The position numbers and the translations under genes are program-made. Source: Methylobacterium organophilum (GTDB lineage Bacteria; Pseudomonadota; Alphaproteobacteria; Rhizobiales; Beijerinckiaceae). From it: a stretch of DNA of 64,000 nt. The notes beneath the pieces were generated by a model. That model saw only the letters and a program-made list of their open reading frames with translations. It searched no databases and had not been told where the DNA came from. The stretch spans positions 186,001-250,000 of the forward strand of contig NZ_BPQV01000003.1 in NCBI RefSeq assembly GCF_022179465.1, in the 5' to 3' direction. Shown here one piece after another: positions 17,817 through 27,015 of this stretch; position 1 is the first letter of the stretch; the number at the start of each line of letters is the position of its first letter.

Positions 17817-18389
17817 ATGGACGTCATCCTCCTCGAGCGCGTCGCCAAGCTCGGCCAGATGGGCGAGACCGTGAAGGTCCGCCCGGGCTACGCCCGCAAC
17901 TTCCTCCTCGCCCGCGGCAAGGCCCTGCGCGCCACCGAGGCCAACAAGAAGCACTTCGAAGCCCAGCGCGCCCAGCTCGAGGCCCGCAACCTGGAGCGCC
18001 GCAGCGAGGCCCAGGCCGTCGCCGAGAAGCTCGACGGTCAGAGCTTCATCCTGGTTCGCCAGTCCGGCGAGACCGGCGTGCTCTACGGTTCCGTCTCGGC
18101 CCGCGACCTCGCCGAGATCGTGACCAAGGAAGGCTTCACCGTGAGCCGCGACCAGTTCGTGCTCAACCAGCCGATCAAGACCCTCGGCCTGCACACCGTG
18201 CCGGTGCACCTGCACCCCGAGGTCGAGGTCACCGTGACCGTGAACGTCGCCCGCAGCGCCGAGGAGGCCGAGCGCCAGGCCCGCGGCGAGGTCGTCACCG
18301 AGCGCGAGCAGTTCAACCTCGACGACCTCGGCCTCGAGGTCGGCCAGGCGCTGGCCGATGCCGGCGAGGGCGCCGACGACCGCGGCTGA
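17817..18389 (+). CDS. rplI: 50S ribosomal protein L9
   Basis: Binds 23S rRNA at the L1 stalk base and reaches out along the ribosome surface. In 190 residues: the N-terminal rRNA-binding domain [19 protein letters not shown] and the signature [14 protein letters not shown] (about 24-37), the connecting helix, and the C-terminal domain (about 80-150). A tail of about 40 acidic residues extends past the E. coli end. AAAGGAC precedes the ATG. Confidence 0.97.
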   Translation: MDVILLERVAKLGQMGETVKVRPGYARNFLLARGKALRATEANKKHFEAQRAQLEARNLERRSEAQAVAEKLDGQSFILVRQSGETGVLYGSVSARDLAEIVTKEGFTVSRDQFVLNQPIKTLGLHTVPVHLHPEVEVTVTVNVARSAEEAERQARGEVVTEREQFNLDDLGLEVGQALADAGEGADDRG

Positions 18390-18432
18390 GCCGCTTCCTC
18401 CCGCGGCGGCAGCGCCCCGGGGAGAACAACTG

Positions 18433-18464
18433 AAAAAAGATCCCGGGCCGATGTCGGCCCGGGA
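18433..18464 (-). terminator. intrinsic-terminator-like hairpin after rplI
   Basis: An 11-bp stem (TCCCGGGCCGA / TCGGCCCGGGA, 18441-18464) has a 2-nt formal loop. An A-run precedes it on the plus strand, so the classical stem-plus-T-run form appears on the minus strand. For rplI, on the plus strand, the stem alone may stop transcription. No minus-strand gene nearby needs a terminator here. Confidence 0.5.
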
Positions 18465-18528
18465 CCAGCCGCATCGTCTTTCGAGGAGACGGGGCCGACG
18501 ATGCCCCGGTCCTTCGAAGGAGCGGACG

Positions 18529-18903
18529 ATGCGGGTGATGGTTCTGGTGAAGGCGACCACGGAGAGCGAGGCCGGGCAGATGCCCTCCGCCGAACTCCTC
18601 GAGGCCATGGGCCGGTTCAACGAGGCGCTGGCGGAGGCGGGCATCCTCCGGGCGGCCGACGGGCTTCACCCCTCCTCCCGGGGCAAGCGGGTCGCCTTCG
18701 ACGGCACGGAGCGCAGGGTCATCGACGGCCCCTTCGCGCAGACGAAGGAGCTGGTGGCCGGCTTCTGGCTCTGGGAGGTGAAGGACATGGCGGAAGCCGT
18801 GGACTGGGTGAGGCGCTGCCCCAATCCCATGCCCGGCCCGAGCGAGATCGAGATCCGCCCCCTCTTCGAGATGTCCGATTTCGCCGCGCTGCAGGGCTGT
18901 TGA
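18529..18903 (+). CDS. YCII-related (DGPF domain) protein
   Basis: A 124-residue protein of the YciI/DGPF family. RRVIDGPFAQTKELVAGFWLWEV (about 63-85) holds the DGPF motif and the following strand; the family forms a ferredoxin-like alpha/beta barrel. Members are often placed next to ECF sigma factors, but none is seen here. GAAGGAG lies 8 nt before the ATG at 18529. It stands alone between rplI and dnaB. Biochemical function is not established for this branch. Confidence 0.85.
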   Translation: MRVMVLVKATTESEAGQMPSAELLEAMGRFNEALAEAGILRAADGLHPSSRGKRVAFDGTERRVIDGPFAQTKELVAGFWLWEVKDMAEAVDWVRRCPNPMPGPSEIEIRPLFEMSDFAALQGC

Positions 18904-18959
18904 GCCGGCGCGAAGCGTTCCGGGACCCCGTGGACAGCGGGGACGATGCGCTTCCGGCG

Positions 18960-18981
18960 TTGACTTGTTCCCAATTCGTTC
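18960..18981 (+). promoter_or_regulatory. candidate dnaB promoter with a LexA-box-like site
   Basis: TTGACT (18960-18965) is a good -35 hexamer. It is followed at once by GTTCCCAATTCGTTC (18967-18981), an exact GTTC-N7-GTTC, the LexA operator form known in Alphaproteobacteria. A weak -10 (CATAGC, 18985-18990) lies 19 nt from the -35. A repressor bound here would cover the promoter. Chance hits to an 8-base pattern are expected about twice in 64 kb, so the promoter position is the main support. Confidence 0.45.
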
Positions 18982-19169
18982 CAGCATAGCACCCGCGATT
19001 CCGGTCCTCGGAACCGCGGGCGCTCGGCTTTCGGCGGGTGTGGCGCGGCGGGTGCAGCGCGGCCGGCGCGCCGCCCCTAAGGATCGGTTCACCGTGCCGC
19101 GGCATGGTCGGGCAGAGATACGGAGCGCGGCCCCGTCGGGCCGCCGGGAATGGAGATCGAGAGCGCGCC

Positions 19170-20657
19170 ATGGCCTTGCCCAACGCCCTGACGGCGAAGC
19201 TCGAAGCGGTCCAGGCCGAGTACCGCGTCCCGCCCCACAATATGGACGCGGAGCAGGCCCTGCTCGGCGCGATCATGGTCAACAACGACGCCTATTACCG
19301 GGTGTCGGACTTCCTCCTGCCCGAGCACTTCATGGAGGAGGTGCACCGCAAGATCTTCGAGGTCGCGGTCTCCCTGATCAAGGCGGGCAAGCTCGCGACC
19401 CCGATCACCCTCAAGACCTATCTCGGCGACGCCGATCTCGGCGGCATGACGCCGATGCAGTACCTCGCCCGCCTCGCGGCGGAGGCGACCACCGTCATCA
19501 ACGCCGCCGAATACGGCCGCACCATCTACGACCTCGCGATCCGCCGCCGGCTGATCACCATCGGCGAGGACCTCGTGAACGGCGCCTACGAGGCGCCGGT
19601 GGAGGCCGCGCCCCGCGACCAGATCGAGGCGACCGAGCGCCGGCTCTACGAGCTGGCCGAGGCCGGCAAATACGACGGCGGCTTCCAGAAGTTCTCCGAC
19701 GCGCTCACCGCGGCCGTCGACATGGCGGCCAAGGCCTATCAGCGCGACGGCAAGCTCTCCGGCATCGCCACGGGGCTGACCGACCTCGACGCCAAGATGG
19801 GCGGCCTGCAGCCCTCCGACCTGATCATCCTCGCGGGGCGCCCGGCCATGGGCAAGACCTCGCTCGTGACCAACATCGCTTTCAACATCGCCAAGGCCTA
19901 TCGCGGCGAGAAGCGGCCCGACGGCGTGATCGAGACCGTGAATGGCGGCATCGTCGGCTTCTTCTCCCTCGAAATGTCGGCCGAGCAGCTCGCCACCCGC
20001 ATCATCGCCGAGCAATCCGGCGTGCCCTCCTACAAGATCCGCCGCGGCGACATCCGGCCCGAGGATTTCTACAAGATCACCGACGCCGCCCGGGAGATGC
20101 AGTCGATCCCGTTCTACATCGATCAGACCGGCGGTATCTCCATCGCCCAGCTCGCCGCCCGCGCCCGCCGCCTTAAGCGGCAGAAGGGGCTCGACCTGCT
20201 CATCGTCGACTATCTTCAGCTGCTCTCGGGCTCGGCCAAGAAGGGCGACAACCGCGTGCAGGAGATGACCGAGATCACCACCGGCATGAAGGCGCTCGCC
20301 AAGGAGCTGAACGTGCCGATCATCGCGCTCTCGCAGCTCTCCCGTCAGGTGGAGAACCGCGACGACAAGCGGCCGCAGCTCGCCGACCTGCGCGAATCCG
20401 GCTCGATCGAGCAGGACGCCGACGTGGTGATGTTCGTGTTCCGCGAGGAATACTACGTCAACAACAAGAAGCCCCGCGAGGGCACGGAAGAGTTCTTCGC
20501 CTGGGAGGCGGAGATGAACCGCGTCCACGGCAAGGCCGAGGTCATCCTCGGTAAGCAGCGCCACGGCCCCACCGGCACGGTCGAGCTGCAGTTCGACGCC
20601 AACATCACCCGCTTCTCGAACCTGGCCAGCGACGACCGGATGCCCGACCGGATCTGA
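19170..20657 (+). CDS. dnaB: replicative DNA helicase
   Basis: Hexameric 5'-3' helicase that unwinds the replication fork. In 495 residues: the N-terminal DnaG-interaction domain ([20 protein letters not shown], 21-40), the linker helix, and a RecA-like C-terminal domain with Walker [11 protein letters not shown] (222-231), Walker [12 protein letters not shown], and the DnaB4 motif [18 protein letters not shown] 12-residue insert follows the first RecA helix ([17 protein letters not shown]), as usual in Alphaproteobacteria; no intein is present. The ATG at 19170 gives the standard start. The 5' region of 266 nt carries the LexA-box-like site. Confidence 0.97.
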   Translation: MALPNALTAKLEAVQAEYRVPPHNMDAEQALLGAIMVNNDAYYRVSDFLLPEHFMEEVHRKIFEVAVSLIKAGKLATPITLKTYLGDADLGGMTPMQYLARLAAEATTVINAAEYGRTIYDLAIRRRLITIGEDLVNGAYEAPVEAAPRDQIEATERRLYELAEAGKYDGGFQKFSDALTAAVDMAAKAYQRDGKLSGIATGLTDLDAKMGGLQPSDLIILAGRPAMGKTSLVTNIAFNIAKAYRGEKRPDGVIETVNGGIVGFFSLEMSAEQLATRIIAEQSGVPSYKIRRGDIRPEDFYKITDAAREMQSIPFYIDQTGGISIAQLAARARRLKRQKGLDLLIVDYLQLLSGSAKKGDNRVQEMTEITTGMKALAKELNVPIIALSQLSRQVENRDDKRPQLADLRESGSIEQDADVVMFVFREEYYVNNKKPREGTEEFFAWEAEMNRVHGKAEVILGKQRHGPTGTVELQFDANITRFSNLASDDRMPDRI

Positions 20658-20740
20658 TCCGGATCGTGCTACAAGCCCTCATCCGCGCCACGCGGGCGCA
20701 GCTGTGAGGGACCCGGCGGGGGCCGGCCGGAGGAGAGCGG

Positions 20741-21856
20741 ATCATCGCCTTCGAAGAACCAGAGGGTCGCGACGAGGCGCGCTTTTATCCCGCCCACGGC
20801 GCCCGCCTGACGATCGACCTGTCGGCGCTCGTCGCGAACTGGCGGCAGCTCGGCGCCTGCGCGCCGCAGGCCGAGTGCGGCGCCGTGGTGAAGGCCGACG
20901 CCTATGGCTGCGGGCTCGCCCGGGTCGCCCCCGCGCTGTGGCGGGTGGGCTGCCGGACCTTCTTCGTGGCGCATCTCGCCGAGGGGATCGCAGCGCGCGC
21001 GCTGCTGCCGGAGGCGGCGATCTACGTCCTCAACGGCCTCGCCCCCGGCACCGGCGCGGCCTACCGCGCCCATGCCCTGCGCCCCGTCCTCGGGGACGGG
21101 GAGGAGATCGCCGAATGGGCGGCCCTGTCGCGGGGCGCGCTGCCGGCGGCGCTGCATGTCGATACCGGCATGAACCGGCTCGGGCTGCCCGTGCCCGAGG
21201 CCCTGGCGCTCTCCGGCGATCCGCTGCTGGCGGAAGCGGGCATCGACCTCGTGATGAGCCATCTCGTCAGCGCCGAGCAGCCCGAGGCCGCCGTGAACGA
21301 CCGCCAGGCGGCGGCCTTCGCCGCGATCCGCGCGGCCTTCCCGGGGCTGCGCGCCTCGCTCGCCAATTCCTCGGGCGGCTGCCTCGACGCCCGGGTCCGG
21401 CACGATCTGCTGCGCCCGGGCTACGCGCTGTACGGCGGCAACCCGCATCCCGGCCGACCGAATCCGATGCGGCCGGTGGTGCGGCTCGAGGCGACGATCC
21501 TTCAGCTGCGGGAGGTCGAGGCCGGGGAGAGCTGCGGCTACAACGCCCGCTGGACCGCGCCCGGCCGGCGCCGCCTCGCCACCCTGTCCCTCGGCTATGC
21601 CGACGGCTATCCGCGCGCGGCGAGCAATGCCGGCCGGGCTCTCGTCGGCGGCGTCCCCTGCCCGATCCTCGGCCTGATCTCGATGGATCTCATCATCCTC
21701 GACGTGACGCAGGCCCCGGAGGCCCGACGCGGCGGAACCGCCACCCTGATCGGCCACGACCTCGACATCGACAAGGTGGGCGAGGCCGCAGGCACGATCG
21801 GCTACGAGATCCTGACGGGGCTGGGTTCCCGTTATGTTCGTGTCTATGTAGGGTAA
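20741..21856 (+). CDS. alr: alanine racemase, apparent ATC start
   Basis: PLP enzyme that converts L- to D-alanine for peptidoglycan. VVKADAYGCG (49-58) holds the PLP lysine (Lys51), and SLGYADGYPR the catalytic tyrosine (about 286); HVDTGMNRLG and NSSGGCL are further conserved. The frame is closed by a stop at 20705, and no ATG, GTG or TTG occurs before the GTG at 20885, which would remove the first strand of the barrel and put the PLP lysine at residue 3. A strong GGAGGA (20729-20734) stands 6 nt before ATC at 20741, giving 371 residues, the family length. So an ATC start, or a sequence difference here, is the best reading. Confidence 0.85.
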   Translation: MIAFEEPEGRDEARFYPAHGARLTIDLSALVANWRQLGACAPQAECGAVVKADAYGCGLARVAPALWRVGCRTFFVAHLAEGIAARALLPEAAIYVLNGLAPGTGAAYRAHALRPVLGDGEEIAEWAALSRGALPAALHVDTGMNRLGLPVPEALALSGDPLLAEAGIDLVMSHLVSAEQPEAAVNDRQAAAFAAIRAAFPGLRASLANSSGGCLDARVRHDLLRPGYALYGGNPHPGRPNPMRPVVRLEATILQLREVEAGESCGYNARWTAPGRRRLATLSLGYADGYPRAASNAGRALVGGVPCPILGLISMDLIILDVTQAPEARRGGTATLIGHDLDIDKVGEAAGTIGYEILTGLGSRYVRVYVG

Positions 21857-21917
21857 GCCGGGCCGCGAGAGCCGGCCCCTCCCTTCCTCCGGGCCCCTGC
21901 GGCCGGGACCGCAATCC

Positions 21918-23342
21918 ATGGCCAAGATCCACCAGACCTTCGTGTGCCAGTCCTGCGGGGCGGTCTACAATCGCTGGCGCGGGCGCTGCGAGGCCTGCGA
22001 CGGCTGGAACACGATCCAGGAGGAGGTGGCGGCGAGCGGCCCCCAATCCGGTCCGGCGGCGGCGCGGACCTCGTCCCGCGCCCGTGGCCGGGTCTTCCCC
22101 ATGGAGGGCCTGACCGGCGAGGCCAAGGAGGCGCCGCGCACGCCCTCCGGCATCGCCGAGCTCGACCGGGTGACCGGCGGCGGCTTCGTGCGCGGCTCGG
22201 TGATCCTGCTCGGGGGCGATCCCGGCATCGGCAAGTCGACCCTGCTGATGCAGGCCTCCGCGGCCATGGCGGCCCAGGGTGCCCGCGTCGCCTACATCTC
22301 CGGCGAGGAGGCGGTGGGCCAGGTGCGCCTGCGGGCCGAGCGCCTCGGCCTCGCCAAGCATCCGGTGGAGCTCGCGGCGCAGACCAATGTCGAGGACATC
22401 GTCGAGACCCTGTCCCAGGGCCATCCGCCGGCGCTCGCCATCATCGATTCGATCCAGACCATGTGGACCGAGACCGTCGAATCGGCCCCGGGCACGGTCA
22501 CGCAGGTGCGCTCCTCCGCCCAGGCCCTGATCCGCTTCGCCAAGACCACGGGCACGGCGGTGATCCTCGTCGGCCACGTCACCAAGGACGGGCAGATCGC
22601 CGGCCCCCGCGTGGTGGAGCACATGGTCGACGCGGTCGCCTCCTTCGAGGGCGACCAGGGCCACCATTTCCGCATCCTGCGGGCGGTGAAGAACCGCTTC
22701 GGCCCCACCGACGAGATCGGCGTCTTCGAGATGACGGATGCGGGTCTCTCCGAGGTGCCCAATCCCTCCGCCCTGTTCCTGGCGGGGCGCGACCATGCCG
22801 CGCCGGGCACGGCGGTCTTCGCGGGCATGGAGGGCACGCGGCCCCTCCTCGTCGAGATCCAGGCCCTGGTCACGCCCTCGGCTCTGGGCATGCCCCGGCG
22901 TTCCGTGGTCGGCTGGGATCCGAACCGGCTCTCCATGGTGCTCGCGGTGCTGGAGGCCCATGGCGGCCTGCGGCTCGGCACCCACGACGTCTATCTCAAC
23001 GTGGCGGGGGGCCTGCGCATCTCCGAGCCGGCGGCCGACCTCGCGGTGGCGGCCGCCCTGGTCTCCTCGCTCTCCGGCGCGACGCTCGCGCCGGAGACGG
23101 TGTTCTTCGGCGAGGTCGGCCTCTCGGGTGCGGTGCGGCCGGTGGCCCAGGCGCAGGCGCGGCTGAAGGAGGCGCAGAAGCTCGGCTTCTCGCGGGCGAT
23201 GGTGCCGCAGGGCCGGGGCGAGGAGACCGACAGGCTGCTCGCCACCCAGTCCCTGCGCCACATCGCCGACCTCGTGGCGGGCATCGTCGCCGATGCGCCC
23301 CGGCGCAGCGCGCGCAATGCCCGCCGGGCGGAGGTCGACTGA
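21918..23342 (+). CDS. radA: DNA repair protein RadA (Sms)
   Basis: RecA-like ATPase that processes recombination intermediates. In 474 residues: an N-terminal C4 zinc finger (Cys10, 13, 24, 27), Walker A GDPGIGKST (100-108), the RadA-specific KNRFGPTDEIG motif (about 256-266), and a C-terminal Lon-protease-like domain (about 300-455). ATG at 21918, 61 nt after alr. It is followed by a 203-nt gap before cvpA. Confidence 0.97.
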   Translation: MAKIHQTFVCQSCGAVYNRWRGRCEACDGWNTIQEEVAASGPQSGPAAARTSSRARGRVFPMEGLTGEAKEAPRTPSGIAELDRVTGGGFVRGSVILLGGDPGIGKSTLLMQASAAMAAQGARVAYISGEEAVGQVRLRAERLGLAKHPVELAAQTNVEDIVETLSQGHPPALAIIDSIQTMWTETVESAPGTVTQVRSSAQALIRFAKTTGTAVILVGHVTKDGQIAGPRVVEHMVDAVASFEGDQGHHFRILRAVKNRFGPTDEIGVFEMTDAGLSEVPNPSALFLAGRDHAAPGTAVFAGMEGTRPLLVEIQALVTPSALGMPRRSVVGWDPNRLSMVLAVLEAHGGLRLGTHDVYLNVAGGLRISEPAADLAVAAALVSSLSGATLAPETVFFGEVGLSGAVRPVAQAQARLKEAQKLGFSRAMVPQGRGEETDRLLATQSLRHIADLVAGIVADAPRRSARNARRAEVD

Positions 23343-23423
23343 GGCTGCGGGGCCGCGCCAGGAGACTCGCATGAGGATCCCCAGCGTCGTGCACGGTGAA
23401 ATCGGGCGCCTGTTTCGCGCAAG

Positions 23424-23452
23424 GTGACGGCCGAGGTTCGCGCTTGTATAAC
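23424..23452 (+). promoter_or_regulatory. candidate promoter upstream of cvpA
   Basis: GTGACG (23424-23429) and TATAAC (23447-23452) are 17 nt apart, about 95 nt before the cvpA start. This is the only good -10-like box in the radA-cvpA gap. Motif match only. Confidence 0.35.
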
Positions 23453-23545
23453 GCCCGCATCAAGAGCCGGAGGCGCGCGGCCCGGGCGAGCCCGCGTGTC
23501 GATGCCGAGCGGCCGTTCCCCGCCCTAAGCGATGCGTAGCCTGCG

Positions 23546-24154
23546 ATGCCGTTTTCCATCCTCGACCTCGTGGTGCTCGGCATCGTGGTCCTGTCCGCGC
23601 TGCTCGCCGCCGTGCGCGGCGTGACCCGGGAGGTGCTGGCGATCTTCGCCTGGGTCGTCGCCGCGGCGGTCGCCTGGTCGCTGCACCCGCTGCTGCTGCC
23701 CACGGTGAAGCAGCACGTCACCAGCGACACGGTGGCCCTCGTCGCCTCCATCGCGGCGATCTTCCTCGGTACGCTGATCGTCGTCTCGATCATCACGGTG
23801 AAGCTCTCCGACCTCGTGCTCGATTCGCGGATCGGCGCGGTGGACCGCTCCCTCGGCTTCCTGTTCGGCGCCGCCCGCGGCTTCCTGATCTGTGTGATCG
23901 GATGGGTCTTCCTGGCCTGGCTCGTCCAGGGCCGGATGCCCGACTGGGCCGCCCAGGCGAAGACGCGCTACTATCTGGAGCAGTCCGGCAACGCCCTGGT
24001 CGCCCAGCTGCCCGACAATCCGGAGGGCTGGATCAAGAGCCTGCGCAAGCCGAAGGGCGAGGGCGCGCCGGAAGGCGGCGAGCCGCCGGCCGAGGGCGAC
24101 ACGCCGGCCCAGCGCACCGACGCACAGCCTGCCACGCCCGCACCGCGGCGCTGA
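23546..24154 (+). CDS. cvpA: CvpA family membrane protein
   Basis: Inner-membrane protein of 202 residues with four hydrophobic helices between residues 3 and 125 (LDLVVLGIVVLSALLAAVRG first), followed by a polar Pro/Glu/Ala-rich cytoplasmic tail (about 155-202). CvpA is needed for colicin V production in E. coli and sits next to purF, as here (114 nt). The GARGFLICVIGWVF-type segment is the conserved signature. The molecular function is still unclear in general. Confidence 0.92.
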   Translation: MPFSILDLVVLGIVVLSALLAAVRGVTREVLAIFAWVVAAAVAWSLHPLLLPTVKQHVTSDTVALVASIAAIFLGTLIVVSIITVKLSDLVLDSRIGAVDRSLGFLFGAARGFLICVIGWVFLAWLVQGRMPDWAAQAKTRYYLEQSGNALVAQLPDNPEGWIKSLRKPKGEGAPEGGEPPAEGDTPAQRTDAQPATPAPRR

Positions 24155-24267
24155 CCCCGCCTGCCTGCATGGAACCGTTCTTGGTTCCGCCGCAGAGGTC
24201 GCTTAGATAGCGGGCTTTCCAAAGACGCTGCCCGTCGGGATCGGCCGGCAACGAGGAATCGGCAGGC

Positions 24268-25737
24268 ATGTCAGAACAGAGCGCGCGGGACCTCGACTGG
24301 GACGCCGAGGGCGATACCCTGCGTGAGGAATGCGGCGTCTTCGGCATCTACGGACACGACGACGCCTCCGCCATCGTGGCCCTCGGGCTCCACGCCCTTC
24401 AGCATCGCGGCCAGGAGGCGGCCGGGATCGTCGCCTTCGACGGGGCGGTCTACCATTCCGAGCGCCGCCAGGGCCTCGTCGGCGATTCCTTCTCGGACCG
24501 CGCCACCATCGAGCGGCTGAAGGGCCAGGCCGCCATCGGCCATGTGCGCTACTCGACGACGGGCGGCACCATCCTGCGCAACGTGCAGCCGCTCTTCGCG
24601 GAGCTGGCGAGCGGCGGCCTCGCGGTCGCCCATAACGGCAACCTGACCAACGCTCTCTCCCTCCGCCGCGACTTGGTGCGCGACGGCGCCATCACCCAGT
24701 CCACCTCGGACACCGAGGTGATCCTGCATCTGGCCGCGCGCTCGCGCAAACCCCGCATCGTCGAGCGCTTCATCGACGCCCTGCAGCAGATCGAGGGCGC
24801 CTACGCCATCGTAGCGCTGACCAACAAGAAGCTGATCGGCGCCCGCGACCCCATGGGCATCCGCCCCCTGGTGATCGGCGAACTCGACGGCCGCTACATC
24901 CTCGCCTCGGAAACCTGCGCCCTCGACATCATCGGCGCCCGCTTCATCCGCGACGTGGAGAACGGCGAGGTGGTGGTGATCTCGGACGAGGGGCTGGAAT
25001 CGATCCGCTTCGCCGAGCGGCGCCCGATGCGGCCCTGCATCTTCGAATACATCTACTTCGCCCGGCCGGATTCCGTGGTGAACGGCAAGAGCGTCTATGC
25101 CGTGCGCAAGAACATCGGCATCGAGCTCGCCCGCGAGGCCGGGGCCGAGGCCGACATCGTGATCCCGGTGCCGGATTCCGGCGTGCCGGCGGCCCTGGGC
25201 TACGCCCAGGAGACCGGCCTGCCCTTCGAGATGGGCATTATCCGCAACCACTATGTCGGGCGCACCTTCATCCAGCCGACCCAGTCCGTGCGCGAGCTCG
25301 GCGTGCGCATGAAGCACTCGGCCAACCGCGCCGCGGTGGAGGGCAAGCGCATCGTGCTCGTCGACGACAGCCTCGTGCGCGGCACCACCTCGGTGAAGAT
25401 CGTGCGCATGATGCGCGACGCCGGCGCGACGGAGGTGCATTTCCGCATCGCCTCGCCGCCGATCACCTATCCCGACTTCTACGGCATCGACACGCCGGAG
25501 AAGGAGAAGCTGCTCGCCGCCACCCACGACCTCGAGGGGATGCGCAAATATATCGGCGCGGATTCCCTCGCCTTCCTCTCGATCCCCGGCCTCTACCGGG
25601 CGATGGGCGAGGAAGCCCGCAACGAGGCCTGCCCGCAATATACCGACCATTGCTTCACCGGCGAGTATCCGACCGGGCTGACCGACCTCGCCATCGCCGG
25701 GCCGAAGCGCTTCGCGATGCTGGCCGAGGCGGACTGA
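24268..25737 (+). CDS. purF: amidophosphoribosyltransferase
   Basis: First committed enzyme of purine synthesis: PRPP + glutamine to phosphoribosylamine. A 489-residue protein with a short propeptide (21 residues) in front of Cys22 of EECGVFGIYG, the N-terminal glutaminase nucleophile exposed by cleavage. The phosphoribosyltransferase half has the PRPP loop IVLVDDSLVRGTTS (about 368-381). Late cysteines in CPQYTDHCFTG suggest the Bacillus-type enzyme with a [4Fe-4S] cluster, but this is not certain. The 5' spacer after cvpA holds a small hairpin (GGAACC-N6-GGTTCC). Confidence 0.96.
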   Translation: MSEQSARDLDWDAEGDTLREECGVFGIYGHDDASAIVALGLHALQHRGQEAAGIVAFDGAVYHSERRQGLVGDSFSDRATIERLKGQAAIGHVRYSTTGGTILRNVQPLFAELASGGLAVAHNGNLTNALSLRRDLVRDGAITQSTSDTEVILHLAARSRKPRIVERFIDALQQIEGAYAIVALTNKKLIGARDPMGIRPLVIGELDGRYILASETCALDIIGARFIRDVENGEVVVISDEGLESIRFAERRPMRPCIFEYIYFARPDSVVNGKSVYAVRKNIGIELAREAGAEADIVIPVPDSGVPAALGYAQETGLPFEMGIIRNHYVGRTFIQPTQSVRELGVRMKHSANRAAVEGKRIVLVDDSLVRGTTSVKIVRMMRDAGATEVHFRIASPPITYPDFYGIDTPEKEKLLAATHDLEGMRKYIGADSLAFLSIPGLYRAMGEEARNEACPQYTDHCFTGEYPTGLTDLAIAGPKRFAMLAEAD

Positions 25738-25741
25738 GCGG

Positions 25742-26482
25742 ATGGGGAAGCCCCTCGAAGGCCGCATCGCCGTCGTCACCGGAGCCTCCCGCGGCATCGG
25801 CCGGGCCGCCGCCCTGGCGCTGGCCGGGGCCGGGGCCCACATCGTCGCCGTGGCCCGCACGCAGGGGGCGCTGGAAGAACTCGACGACGCGATCCAGGCC
25901 GCCGGGTCGAGCGCCACGCTGGTGCCGCTCGACCTGACGGATTTCGACGGGCTCGACCGGCTCGGCGCCGCGATCAACGAGCGCTGGGGCCGGCTCGACG
26001 CGGTGATCGGCAATGCCGGCATCCTCGGCAACCTGATGCCCGTGGGCCATGTCACGCCCAAGGTCTGGGATCAGGTGATGGCGATCAACGTCACCGCCAA
26101 TTACCGGCTGATCCGATCCCTCGATCCGCTGCTGCAGCGTTCGGAGGCCGGCCGCGCCGTCTTCGTCACCTCCGGCGCCTCCGTGAAGTGCCGGGCCTAT
26201 TGGGGGCCCTATTCCGTCTCGAAGGCGGCGCTCGACGCCCTGGTGCGCACCTACGCCGCCGAGACCGAGCGCACCAGAGTGCGGGCGATGCTCGTCAATC
26301 CGGGCCCGCTCCGCACCGCCATGCGCGCCGCCGCCATGCCGGGCGAGGATCCGCAGACCCTCCGGACGCCGGACGACCTCGCGCCCCATCTCGTGCGGCT
26401 CGCGAGCCCCGCCTGGAACGAAACCGGCCGGCTCTACGATTTCCCGAGCGACCGGGTGCTGGATTTCCAGCCCCCCGCCTGA
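25742..26482 (+). CDS. short-chain dehydrogenase/reductase
   Basis: A 246-residue classical SDR. TGASRGIG (13-20) binds the nicotinamide cofactor, NAGIL (about 91-95) stabilises the sheet, and YSVSK (about 160-164) is the catalytic Tyr-x3-Lys. The substrate is not evident. It starts 4 nt after the purF stop, so it is probably in the same transcript, and 45 nt before the DHFR-like gene. Confidence 0.9.
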   Translation: MGKPLEGRIAVVTGASRGIGRAAALALAGAGAHIVAVARTQGALEELDDAIQAAGSSATLVPLDLTDFDGLDRLGAAINERWGRLDAVIGNAGILGNLMPVGHVTPKVWDQVMAINVTANYRLIRSLDPLLQRSEAGRAVFVTSGASVKCRAYWGPYSVSKAALDALVRTYAAETERTRVRAMLVNPGPLRTAMRAAAMPGEDPQTLRTPDDLAPHLVRLASPAWNETGRLYDFPSDRVLDFQPPA

Positions 26483-26526
26483 GCGCGGCCTTCGTCGCCG
26501 GCCCCCAACCTACCTTCGAGGACCGC

Positions 26527-26934
26527 ATGATCGACGTCCGCTGCATCTGCGCCATCGGCCAGCGCGGCCAGCTGGGGCTGAACGGGCAATTGCCCTGGGA
26601 GGGCAACACCGATCCGGTCTTCGTCGAGGACGTGACCCGCTTCTTCCAGCTCACCATGGGCCACGTGCTCATCGCCGGCCCGAAGACGGTCTCCTCGATT
26701 CCCGAATTCGCCTTCAAGGACCGCACCATCGACGTGATCCGCTCGCACGAGGATCCGGAGACGGTGCTGAAGCGCTATCCCGGCCGGCGCATCTTCGTGG
26801 GCGGCGGTATCAAGGTCTGGGACGTCTACGCCCCCTATATCCAGCACTGGGACGTCACCCGCCTGCCCTATGACGGCGAGGCCGACCGCTGGTTCGACCC
26901 GGCCTGGCTCGTGGGCAGCGGACGGCCACGCTGA
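26527..26934 (+). CDS. dmrA: dihydrofolate-reductase-family protein, probable dihydromethanopterin reductase
   Basis: A 135-residue DHFR-fold protein. CAIGQRGQLGLNGQLPW (7-23) is the DHFR N-terminal region with the Met20-type loop; LTMGHVLIAGPKT and the VGGGIKVW cofactor loop follow. It is about 30 residues shorter than true DHFR, and the usual Asp/Glu in the pteridine pocket is not in its normal context. Methylobacterium DmrA is a known 15-kDa DHFR-like enzyme that reduces dihydromethanopterin for the tetrahydromethanopterin formaldehyde pathway; size and organism fit that assignment. A conventional folate role is the alternative. Confidence 0.72.
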   Translation: MIDVRCICAIGQRGQLGLNGQLPWEGNTDPVFVEDVTRFFQLTMGHVLIAGPKTVSSIPEFAFKDRTIDVIRSHEDPETVLKRYPGRRIFVGGGIKVWDVYAPYIQHWDVTRLPYDGEADRWFDPAWLVGSGRPR

Positions 26935-27015
26935 ACCCTTCGCCCCCGGCAGCGTTCGTACTCACGCGTTGAGTGAGGCGGCGTCCGACCGGTCTCCGCG
27001 TCAGGGGATAGGGTG

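Noticed and set aside
16569-18644. A 691-codon minus-strand open frame opposite DUF2232 and rplI
   Set aside because: Antisense shadow of real genes; low-complexity translation.
20885-21856. GTG at 20885 as the start of alr
   Set aside because: It would place the PLP lysine at residue 3 and remove the conserved first strand; the strong ribosome binding site is 150 nt upstream.
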